Part shown: piece after piece, positions 54,711 through 64,000 of the stretch | Layout: every line of letters begins with the position of its first letter | How positions within the stretch are numbered: the first letter of the stretch is position 1 | Source of the DNA: Botryosphaeria dothidea | Taxonomy: Eukaryota; Ascomycota; Dothideomycetes; Botryosphaeriales; Botryosphaeriaceae | Length of the DNA stretch: 64,000 bases | Assembly: GCA_011503125.2 (NCBI GenBank) | Contig: WWBZ02000040.1 | Location: 1,054,001 to 1,118,000 of the forward strand | Direction: 5' to 3' | Program-made: the position numbers and the translations under genes | The notes under the pieces: generated by a model | Database searches by the model: none | What the model was told of the DNA's origin: nothing | Seen by the model: the letters and a program-made list of their open reading frames with translations, nothing else

Positions 54711-56586
54711 ATGGACACCCGGCAATCGAACTGTCATGATGACGGAGTATTTGAATATGACCCCCTCACCGCCGACCGCGAAATTCGTCTAGTCAAGCTG
54801 CTTCCTGCATCATTCCACGAGCCGATCGGGTGCACACTTATCCATAGATCATTGGATTCCGATACGTCTTACGAAGCTCTCTCTTACACATGGGGTAGCG
54901 AGAGGAGCCCGGTATCCATTCGAGTAAATGGAAAACGCTTCTGCGCCTCGCACAATCTAAGCACGGGACTCCGATACCTGAGGAAAGACGCTGAAGTTAC
55001 TTTATGGATTGATGCAATTTATCGATCAAGGGGACATGAATGAAAAGAGGCAGCAGGTAGCGATGATGACCAAGATTTATTCGCTCGCATCTCAAGCCAG
55101 GTTATGGCTTGGTCCAGCGGCGGATAATAGCGAGATGGTGATGGAACTTTTCGAGAATACCAGCGGAACTTCTGTTTCCTTCAGGGAAGAGAAGACGAAT
55201 CTAACATTTGTGGAATATGTCGCTACTGGGCTAGCCGTGTTGACGGGATGGCGGGTAGACCCTCAACCCATGCAAAAAAGAAAGTTGGGGGAGCACCTGA
55301 TGGACGAAAAGCAGAACCGCCTTCGCCGAGCTCTGGAGGCTTTTATTGAGCGTGATTATTGGTATAGAGCTTGGGTTGTGCAGGAGATTTTGGTGGCGAA
55401 ACAAATTAGCCTGACATGCGGATCTAGGTCGGTGTCCTGGAAATGCGTTACCAATGTAGTGGGAGAATTCGTGGGGGAGCGACGCCAAAGGATCCATTAC
55501 CCCCAGGGTTCGCTAAGAAGACCTTCTCCACGCACGCGAGAGATGAATCCCACTAGTTTGGAAACTATCGGCCACCTAGCCTCCTTTCGCATCTCTGGGC
55601 CTCAAGAACGTGGACCGTTATGGTTCCTGGATATGCTTCTGAAGCTACGCCACTTCAAATCAAGAGATCCAAGAGAAAAGATATTCAGCTTACTCGGACT
55701 CGTCGATATGGAGCACATGGCCGAGGAGCCCGATATCTCCGTCAACTACGATCTGAGCTTTGTACAGGTATCCACAAAACTATTCAAGTCCTTTATAATG
55801 CCGAAATTGGAATACCAACGAGGATCCTTGAACATCTTGTCCGCAAGTCGACCAAGTAACAGGTCCGAGGGGTTTCCTTCTTGGCTGCCTGGCTTCTCAA
55901 AGGATAATGGCATGGAACACTGGCCATTTCGCGACTCGCAGTACCCTCGTTTCGACGATCCCATACCCAGTATCTCTTCAGAAGGTTCCATTCTCAAGGT
56001 CACTGCTGTTCAAGTGACCACCCTGAAAAGGGACTGTGTGACTAGCAGAGATGATGACGCCGAGGCTACGGATAATCCTTGTCTGCTCACTCGTATACAG
56101 ACATTTATGCTACTGGCAGCAAAGAAGAATCCTCCTGCTCTTGCCTCCAGATCCTTCTGGAGCGTCCTAGAACTCGAGTCGGGAGAGGGACAGAACATCC
56201 TGCGCTATTTGTCCGCCAATCCTGATCGAAGGGCTCTGGAGCATGCACCACCAAGACTTCTATTACAGATCTTGGAAAATGGATTCAAGGAGCAGGATAG
56301 CCCCGTCATATCATTTCTCGACAAATTTAGGAGGAGGTCATTACATAGACGCTTTGCAGTCGTTAGCATTGAAGGCGATGTTCACCTGGCCATGGTACCT
56401 GCTGATTCACGGCCCGGAGACACCATTCTTTTGCTTGGGCGTTGTTCTTATCCAGTTGTTCTACGGGCCAAGGACGATAACCACGCTCACTTCGAGTTCG
56501 TTGGGCCATGCTGCATCCCGAGTTGGCGTGGAGCTCACAAGTATCGAAAGCCCGTCACAGCCGTCGAGACTATTTCCCTATGTTGA
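54711..56586 (+). pseudogene. HET-domain (heterokaryon incompatibility) gene broken by a 2-nt deletion
   Basis: The HET domain starts normally: IRLVKLLPASFHEPIGCTLIH, YEALSYTWGS, INGKRF-like VNGKRFCASHNLSTGLRYLR and LWIDAI. Exactly at the invariant LWIDAICI.Q motif, around 55020, the frame is lost. Two bases are missing between ATT-T and ATCGATCAAGG. The protein then continues in another frame for more than 500 codons with no further stop: IDQGDMNEKRQQVAMMTKIYSLASQARLWLG, AFIERDYWYRAWVVQEI, LRHFKSRDPREKIFSLLGLV, FPSWLPGF and a C-terminal PGDTILLLGRCSYPVVLR. Upstream and downstream halves are otherwise intact. The break is therefore either recent or a sequencing/assembly slip. HET proteins trigger incompatibility cell death when non-self fuses. 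Confidence 0.8.
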
Positions 56587-57189
56587 TCCCAATCGGGCCG
56601 AGACGGAAAGTCATCGGGACGGCCATTTTTATGTAGAGTTTCAGCGAGCGGCAAGAAAGCATTATTCTCGTCAATGTAGGAAAGCTTATGATACAATCGA
56701 GTGTCCGCGCAACGAATCAATTCAATGCAGCAGTTATAAGAATTATCTCGCTCATGTCAGCCTTGGTTTGTAGCTCGTTTCGTAGTACTATTCTGTGCCT
56801 AGCGCTGACACAACGCCCCATCTGTTATTTGCGGATACGAACATGGGGGCTGAGTTACAAAACAGCGGCTGCCAACAACATGTTAGCCCACTGGAAAGAC
56901 ATGTTGATCGTCAAAATTCTGTAGAGGTTTCCTTCTTCTTCGGGTTCTTCATTTAACTCGGCAATGGCTTTGATCGCCGCCATTACCCTTTCCAGGCCTC
57001 ACGGAAGCCACCCGACGAGGAGTGGCATCCATGTCAAAAATCTCGCGACGATAACCGGGATTAGCGACATCCCCACTTCCACTAGGCAGAAACTTTCAAC
57101 CGCCCCTTCCATGTTCAATGTTGCATATATAGCCTCAGCCATTGGACCAGTTGGTGATCCATCTCAATCCACAGCCTCACTTCCTAGCC
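56587..57189. other. Intergenic, promoter of the P450 gene
   Basis: No gene seen. A CATATATAG TATA-like box at about 57124-57132 lies about 60 bp upstream of the P450 start. Confidence 0.5.
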
Positions 57190-58980
57190 ATGACAGCGTC
57201 CTTCGAAGTGGCTTCCGCGCTCACACTGCCGCTAACGTCGCTGGTTCTTGGATCAGTCGTGCACATATCCAGTCTTGGCCTGCAACCCGATAATCATGCC
57301 TGGTATATTGTCGGCCTTTGGAATTCCATGTTGTTGCTTTCTCTTGGGGCACTCGCTCCCATTTCTGGGTTCGTTGTAGCAGCCCGACATGTTCTTGTCT
57401 TTGCAGCCACCTTCCTTGTTGGCTTCTTTGGTAGTATGGCCACTTATCGCCTCTTCTTCTCGCCAATCCGCAATTTTCCAGGACCATGGCAGGCGGCCCT
57501 CACCTCTTTCTATCGCGTGTATGCTGCGATTAAGAACAAGGGTCGACTGTTCAATACAATTCAGGACTTGCATAAACAATACGGCGACTACGTCCGTATT
57601 GGACCCCGAGAAATATCTATTCTGAATCCCTCTGCTATCCCCTTGCTTTACGGTTCTAGGACCCAGTGTACAAGAGGACCATTTTACAACCATATCCGGG
57701 GCAATGAAGACGACAAGCACGTTCTTCTTGTAATTGATCCTGCTACTCATTCCTGGAGGAGGAGGATTTTGGACAGAGGCTTCAGCACTAAAGGCAGTTA
57801 CCACCCCGCTCCCTATGTGCGTGTCCTAACCTAATGCTTACCAGCCCTGGCCGACTACGAGCCTCGCGTCCAAAGAACAGTCGATGAGCTTATCAAGGCT
57901 CTCGAAGCCCGCGTCGGCACCCCGGTCGACATGACCAACTGGGTCAACTTCTTCTCTTTCGACGCCATGGGCCGCATAGCCTACAACCACGACTTTGGCA
58001 TGCTAAAACGCGGCGAAGGCACCGTTGAAGCAGAAGGGCGATCCACTTCACTCAAAGTTCTCCACGCCGCAATGAAGATAATCGGCACCCTCGGCCCCGT
58101 GCCCTGGCTGTTCAGGATGCTGAGCCAGACGGGCGGCGGCGGCGAAATCGGCGCCTTCTTCCAATGGTGCAACGACGCCATCCACATGAAGCAGAGGGTC
58201 AGTCACACCCACCCCCATCGTCACCAAAAGACCGCATAACTGAACTCCACACAGACCTTCAACCCCGCCACCGACACCCCCACCGACATCTCCTCCTGGA
58301 TCCTGCACGGCCAACACGCCGCCACCGACCCTTCAAAACGGCAGAACCAGCGCTCCATCGAAAACACCTCCTCCCTCCTCATCCTCGCCGGCAGCGACAC
58401 CTCCGCCTCCGCCATCACCAACGCCCTCTTCTACCTGACCCGCGACGCCACCCGCCGCGCCAAGCTCCGCGCCGCCCTCGCGCACCTGCCTGCCCGCCCG
58501 TCCGCGAAGGACCTCGCCGCCGTCCCCTACCTCGACGCCGTCATCAACGAGACCCTGCGCCTCAAGCCGCCCGCGTGCCAAGGGCTCGTGCGCGAGACGC
58601 CGCCCGCCGGCCTCAAGCTCCCGGACGGCCCATTCGTGCCGCCCCGGACCGTCGTCGCCGTGCCGACGTGGGCGCTGCACCGGGACCGTCGGTTCTGGGG
58701 GGAGGATGCGGAGGCCTTCCGGCCGGAGCGGTTCGAGGGCGTTGATCTGACGAGCGAGGCAACGCCGTTTATCCCGTTTACGCGGGGCGCATATGCGTGT
58801 CCGGGGAAGGCGCTGGCGTATGTGGAGATGCGGGCGCTGGTGGCGGGCGTGGTGACGGGGTTTGAGATGGGGTTTGCGGAGGGCATGGGGGAGGGGGCGG
58901 CGTTCGATGAGGGGTGTGTGGATTCGTTTACGTTGGCGAATCCGCCGTTGATGCTGGTGCTGAAAAAGAGGGGGGGTTGA
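57190..58980 (+). CDS. Cytochrome P450 monooxygenase
   Basis: Exons 57190-57793, 57845-58197 and 58255-58980 give 560 aa. Unusually, two hydrophobic N-terminal segments (LTLPLTSLVLGSVV and LVFAATFLVGFFGSMATYRL) precede the proline hinge region RNFPGPW. Further motifs are the C-helix HSWRRRILDRGFSTKAL (built across the first splice), the I-helix LAGSDTSAS, the K-helix ETLRLKPP (E-x-x-R), and the heme-binding loop FTRGAYACPGKALA (F-x2-G-x4-C-x-G). The first intron (57794-57844, 51 nt) begins GC, not GT. Using it gives STKALADYEPRV, which matches the family, and the nearest GT would leave an intron of only 28 nt. ER-anchored. The substrate is unknown. A G12 run follows the stop. Confidence 0.9.
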
Positions 58981-59454
58981 TGGGGGGGGGGGGGAAGTAG
59001 GGTGGCTGAGTGCTGTGGCTGGAATGAGGCTTACTTCGATCAGCTGTTCCATCGAAAAGTGATCCGAGAACCGTGAAGTATACAGGATCATCGGGTCATG
59101 TACTCGTAAGCAAGGGTCTCTTTCCTCTAAAAATAGAAATAGCAATCCAGAGCTATTTTATCTTACATGGGTGCCCGCTTTGATACACGCGTCTTTTGTT
59201 ATTCTGGTCTGCGATACGCTCTTCTACTGCGCCAATCTAGTCAGCCCTTGAACGACATCAACCTTCTATTTCAAACTTTTGGCGCGGTTGGCGTCTACGT
59301 GTAACGCTGACGTGAGAATACAGACCGTGAGTGCTCCCAACACCCCGCCTTCTCTGTAACTCATATATCTCTTACAGTCGCACTCCCCCCCAAATTCTGA
59401 TGTTCTGGACGATCATAATCCCTCAGAGCTCTTCATTTTCAGCAGAAGTCTCAA
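58981..59454. other. Intergenic
   Basis: Begins with a 12-G run at about 58984-58995. No gene is supported. Possible 5' exons of the kinase gene may lie at its end. Confidence 0.4.
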
Positions 59455-60635
59455 CGCCAGCCAACCTCTGAGCGTATTCTACTTCAGATCCTGAATAAGG
59501 TCGCTCTGGTTAAAAGGTTCAGGAAGACGCAGTCGAAAGTACTGAGTGATCGGACAAGTCCGGTTCTCACCAACCCACAACGCACTGGCGTACACCTCAA
59601 TCTTCTCGGTAAACCGGTTGACCTCAAGTCTGGGATATCTCTTGGGCCCAATGTGGCCGTTGTCCACTCCGTGGATACGGAAACGATATACGCCCGGAAA
59701 AAAAAATTAAAAGAGGCTATTATGCTATGAAAGAAGGGTCGTTTCTCCAAGCTTTCAAAAACGAAGTCAGCATCATGAAGAAACTGGATCATCACCATGT
59801 CGTAACCTTCATAGCCAGTTACACAGAAGAGAAGTGTTTCAATATCCTCATGACACCCGTCGCGGAATTCAATCTGGAACGTCTTCTTGAATTACCGTCC
59901 TCTATGGAAAATGGTAGCGAACACCGCTCTACTCTCCGTCACTCTTTCGGCTGCATGGCAAGGGCATTGCGGTACCTCCAACAACAGAAAATACGGCACA
60001 AGGACATCAAGCCTAAGAACATATTGGTCTACAAAGGGAGTATCTTCCTGGCGGATTTCGGCATATCAAAGGACTATTCAGGTTTGAGTAAAAGTACAAC
60101 AGAAAACTTCAAGACCGGAACTCCGATGTACTGGGCCCCAGAAGTCGCCCTGGGCAAGAAAAAAAGCACTTCCTCAGACGTCTGGTCCTTGGGATGCGTG
60201 TATCTGAGAGTGTGGACAGTGCTTCAGCGAGTTCCGGTCGAAGATCTCGACAAATTTGTCGACGAAGACAGAAAACAGAAAATGTACGATTTCCAAAGAA
60301 TTGGAGGGGAGAAGCCTTGTGATTATATGGACGTCAATGCGGTAATTTGCTGGCTCTCTTTACTCGAGGAGAAAAAGCAAAGGAAAAGCAAGTCAAAGAG
60401 AGCGACCTACAGGCCCCCTCACTGGATACGTGAAATGGTGAAGCAAAATCGCCGGGATCGAATCGGATTGCAGGAATTGGTCCGCGCAACTCAGAGACAA
60501 AGTGGGCAATATGTTGGTGAATGCTGTATTGCAAAACGCGGCAGATCCACGGGAAAGGAGCTTATTTTGTGGGACACGATGGTGCCCTACCCTCTAAACA
60601 GAACAACTCGACGGATTCAGACGAGAAAGCAGTAG
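59455..60635 (+). pseudogene. Protein kinase-like gene, frameshifted at an A9 run
   Basis: The main frame (59727-60635) reads as the bulk of a serine/threonine kinase: FKNEVSIMKKLDHHHVVTFIASYTE (alpha-C and beta4), the catalytic loop HKDIKPKNILVY, DFG in LADFGISKDY, the activation-loop end GTPMYWAPEV, and SDVWSLGCVYLRVW. Upstream, a different frame carries the N-lobe start: RILLQILNKVALVKRF, SGISLGPNVAVVHSVDTETIYARKKK. The two frames meet at nine consecutive A (59698-59706). One more A would join them. A CAG acceptor-like site near 59440 suggests an earlier exon. HRD is replaced by HKD, which retains the catalytic Asp. The slip could be a true loss or a homopolymer sequencing error. Confidence 0.7.
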
Positions 60636-60711
60636 ATGGATAGAGTTTTCACAAAGAGAAGCTGAAGTAGCTTTCAGATGATTACGTAGACAATTGTATG
60701 AATCATAAAGC

Positions 60712-62512
60712 CTATTGTGTTGAACAGTCTAAGAATGAGCACTTTTTCTTGTAACTCTGGATGCTGGCATATGCCCCGTTACTATAACGCTGCAGTATGA
60801 ACATTGAAGACAAGTACAGCTCCCGACACGGTTCCTTGCAGAATTCATCCGTCCAAGGGAACTCTTTCAGCACCACAACCAGATCACCTCTGGGGAATTC
60901 AAAATGCTGCATCACATCCAAAAGACGCGTCCGGAACCACGGTTTCCGTGCCTCCTCCTCATGACAGAGCACCCATCCCACAAAGAGCACCCAGACAAGA
61001 GCGTGCCAGTGCGCCACCTTCACCCACGCCTCGACCATACCCGGAAAGTCCAAGCTGTCCTTGAGCCGCGCGACGAAGATGTCGTACATCGCCTCTCGGA
61101 CGGAGAACTCTCTCAGCGCGGCGAAGAGGAACATCTGGCACGCTTCTGCTACGGCGTAACGCACCAGTTGCTCCGCTGCTGCGGTGGATGACCGGTCTGG
61201 GTGGACAGGTTCGGCTTTTAGTTTCACCAGAATGGCGAGCAGTTTGAACTCCGTGTCATAAAGGAGACTACGCAGGATTCCTCTTTCGTGCTTGCTTTTC
61301 TTCCACTGTGGGTCCTGCGGGATGCTCATGCAGTGCATGTGCTGCAGCACCAATCTCGCATCTGCTCCCAGACACGGAAGGCGGGACGAGGTGAGTTCGC
61401 ATAGGTGTGCTGCTTGCTTCTGAAGGGCGGGCGAGAGCCCGGAACGCGATTTCTCGGCCGTTTTGAGAGGAGGCTCTTTGTAGAAGATGGGCATTGTCAA
61501 GTGGGATGCGCGGTAGTAGAGCTCGCACCAGCGAATGACGTAAGCGGGGAAAGGGTCGTGTTTGTCGATGCCTCCGTTGGCTTGCACAAATGCGAACAGC
61601 CCCTGGAAGTGAATTGTGGACTCTTCGTGTGCGCCCGCGAAACTCTGTGCGTGGTGAGTGGGATGTTTGAGTCAGCGTTGGGTTCTCCATGCCTACCGAA
61701 AACGCCGCCAGCCCGGCAATGGTCCCGACAAGAGCGTCGGTGATGGGCTTTCCGGATTGGAGCCGCTGTCTGAGTGCTCGGGTCGCGCGGTGCTCCAGGA
61801 GAAGGGAATCTCGGCCTCTGGCAATGTTCTGGGTCTTCTCGCGGACCAGGGCAGTGATGCAGAGGGTTGAGAGGAGCGAGGCTTCCTCGGAACAGACCAG
61901 CCGCCAGAGCATGTCCGAGGAGTCAGGCTGGTAGTTCCCGCCGTCTGAGATGACCAGGTGATCTATCACGCGTTCAGTGCTGTATAATCAAAGAAGAACA
62001 CATACGGACCGTCAGTGTAGGGTATTAAATTGGGACAGTGGTGAAAGTCTTGGCGAGTGCGCACGTAAGCGACTTTTCTCCTTGCACCGGCCAAGCCAAT
62101 TCTTACAATATTTCACTGCGTGGTCAATCACCGGGCTGCTCTCCACTGGAAGAGCATTGAAGGGATCAGCTCGGTCTGTCGGGACACCCCAGATGGTGCC
62201 GGTGTCCAAAAGCCGGGCGGAGGAGGCCCCCTGACTTTGCGGCGCTCCCCGGGCAGCGACAGCCAGCTCTTTCGCTCGGTTGCGGCGTTTTTCCTCGTGT
62301 TTGCGAAGCATCACATGGCTGCGGATATCGGTGTTAGCGATGCGGCCTCTCTTTCCGCGCCTGGGCGAGTCCTTTCCCGAATGGACTTCGACAAAAAGGA
62401 AGGGCATCCGTGAAGGCGGTGAGGGCTGGGAGACTTGAAAGTCGGGCGGGGCTCTGCGCGAAGACGGCGGAAGAGTGTTTGGCTGGAGTGGTCTCTGCTG
62501 CGAAGCTGACAT
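60712..62512 (-). CDS. Fungal transcription-factor-like protein without a zinc cluster
   Basis: Three exons (62088-62512, 61697-61979, 60712-61644) satisfy the reading frame and give 546 aa. The N-terminus has the segment FLFVEVHSGKD...IANTDIRSHVMLRKHEEKRR that precedes the middle domain of many Zn2Cys6-family regulators, followed by DPFNALPVESSPVIDHAVKYC. The rest is helical and resembles the fungal-specific TF domain: MLWRLVCSEEASLLSTLCITALVRE, TIAGLAAFS, FAFVQANGGIDKHDPFPAYVIRWCELYY, LLYDTEFKLLAILVKL. No CX2CX6C cluster is present, so DNA binding is not supported and the protein may act through partners. The donor choice at 62087 is inferred from phase. A stronger-looking GTAAGA at 62106 would break the frame. 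Confidence 0.72.
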
Positions 62513-64000
62513 GATGGGCGGTCCTCATTGAGATGATTGAGTGTACAAGCAGTTCCCCGCTTCGCTGGACCAGTTGTGCGGCGTGCATCCTCAGCCTCAT
62601 GAGGGCCCCGCTGCCAAGGATTACATACCTGCGGATCAATTCACTGCTCGCGTATCGGCGAATCAGATCGTTCTCCAGGATGCTCATGCTAGATAAGGAC
62701 AATGAATTGTACTCCAAAGGAATCACTGATGTGTCTTGTATGATATCTTAAGTCGGCTGGTAGTTTCCTGTAGAGCAATACATCTTGTAACGCCTTGACT
62801 GCTGATGCTTCCGCTCCCGAGGAACCCGACGACGAGGCTCTATAGCACCATACGACAAAACCAGAAGCTTCCCTGAAACACTGGCATTCCTCAAAGATGT
62901 ACTTGAAAGAATCACTCTCTTGAGTGAGTGCTGTAAATATGGTAGGTGTATCTTGCATTCTAAGTTTCAAGACTAAGGTCGATATGATACGAGACAGCAG
63001 AGCTCAATACTCATGCCTAATGTCGGACAGCGGCCCTTCTGATGACGACTCGCTATACCGTGATGGGAATGAGGCGGCTAAATTTTGCTCTCCACTTGAT
63101 AAAAAGCACAAGGTTGAGCCATCCGGCCCGTTTGAGCAAGAGCACTTCAGTCACAGCCCACCGCTGATGAGGGACCGAGAGACGGAAAATGCCTCAAACT
63201 ATTGTAAGCAATGACCTTACGATCGCCCCACCGGTGAGTAGGCCTGTCATTGTGGTGTTGGCTCGGATCACACCTGAAACCCGACCACATTGTGAGTTTG
63301 ACGCTCTGCGGACTGGTCGCCGAGAGGTCCTTAAAATAATGAGGCCGGGAAGGTTCTTATCAAGCTCAGTCGTAGCCAGACGGCGAAGACCGCGAGCATA
63401 GAGCTGGAGCTCTTGGTCTGTGGAAAGAGAAGGGCCAGAAGTTGTCGCGAGGGAGAACGATCGCCCCGGCAACTTGGTCGGCTTCATCAGCACGGCTTTG
63501 TGGCTACCACGAGAAGAACAGCCGGCAATTGTGCTTGGGGTTGTACATGTAAGGCTGTGTTTTTTCCTGCAGCGCCCTTGCGACATCTACGTGTATGATC
63601 CCAGTGGGTATGCGGAGGGAAGGAGCAGCGCCGGCTTTCGTTGATGGGTACAAGTTGATGGACGACTGGATGAAAGAGGAATAGACGATTATCCAGACCG
63701 TTCTTCGGCTTGGCAGCAGCAGCGAGAAGTTGGCTTTTTCTTTCTGTAGTGAGACCCATGGAAGATAAGAGGTGTGTGAAGCAGCTGATGCATGTGTTAT
63801 CTATCCTGTTGAAGAGTAGAGGTACCGTCGACCTTGCCTGTTGCCGCGAATACACTTTCGATGTTGAAATGGAAGATGGCTGTAGCATCGCGCAGACTGG
63901 ACTATTGGATTGAAACGTTTCTGGGCTGTTCCCTTCTTCTAGACCAACTCCGCTATGTCGCTGAGTCGGTGACGTCACCGGGGTCGGGTAGCTGGACATG
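62513..64000. other. Right edge, no recognisable gene
   Basis: Frames on both strands lack motifs. The best candidate is a minus-strand frame from an ATG at 63999 (Ser/Gln-rich, MSSYPTPVTSPTQRHSG) and another ending at 63194, which could be exons of one unknown gene. The evidence is too weak for a call. Confidence 0.35.

Noticed and set aside
56243..56773. 176-codon plus frame at the end of the HET gene
   Set aside because: Different frame inside the HET coding sequence. The HET frame ends properly at 56586.

Overview
The window is nuclear DNA of a filamentous ascomycete (Pezizomycotina; Dothideomycetes is my best guess, at low confidence). The signs are short GT-AG introns of about 45-115 nt, HET-domain and NACHT/TPR-type genes, Tad-like LINE debris, solo LTRs, a fused bioD-bioA gene, and many small secreted proteins. 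Genes lie on both strands and are read here with explicit exon models. Most models were checked by reading-frame arithmetic across every junction.

Left end (1-5.9 kb): a decayed, partly AT-rich repeat region. It holds a TPR-type fragment cut by the window edge, a frameshifted NACHT-NLR relic, one candidate small secreted protein gene, a solo LTR with a perfect 5-bp target duplication, a GGGTAG-rich minisatellite, and two oppositely oriented Tad-like LINE fragments.

5.9-15.6 kb: a biotin locus. A Baeyer-Villiger-type flavin monooxygenase (-) is followed by biotin synthase BioB (+), KAPA synthase BioF (-, with a C-terminal AKL peroxisomal signal) and the fused dethiobiotin synthetase/DAPA aminotransferase BioDA (+). 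BioF and BioDA share a divergent promoter region. Together BioF, BioA, BioD and BioB cover the route from pimeloyl-CoA to biotin, probably split between peroxisome and mitochondrion.

15.6-31.7 kb: a second solo LTR of the same family, two small cysteine-rich secreted proteins, a TAP-like serine hydrolase, a secreted FAD oxidoreductase, a 612-aa ankyrin-repeat protein, an unrecognised Cys-rich protein, and a gene for a fungal STAND-type N-terminal domain.

31.7-49.5 kb: the conserved core. It contains TRM10 (-) head to head with the GRIM-19/NDUFA13 complex I subunit (+), a Pth11/rhodopsin-like membrane protein, a 4.4-kb stretch without convincing genes, prenylcysteine oxidase, VPS4 (-) head to head with prefoldin subunit 6 (+), and an OXR1/TLDc protein.

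49.5-64 kb: accessory genes. They are an acyl-CoA-dehydrogenase-fold flavoprotein, a LaeA-like methyltransferase, a HET gene broken by a 2-nt deletion, a cytochrome P450 with an apparent GC-AG intron, a protein kinase frameshifted at an A9 run, and a transcription-factor-like protein with no zinc cluster. The right edge contains nothing I recognise with confidence.
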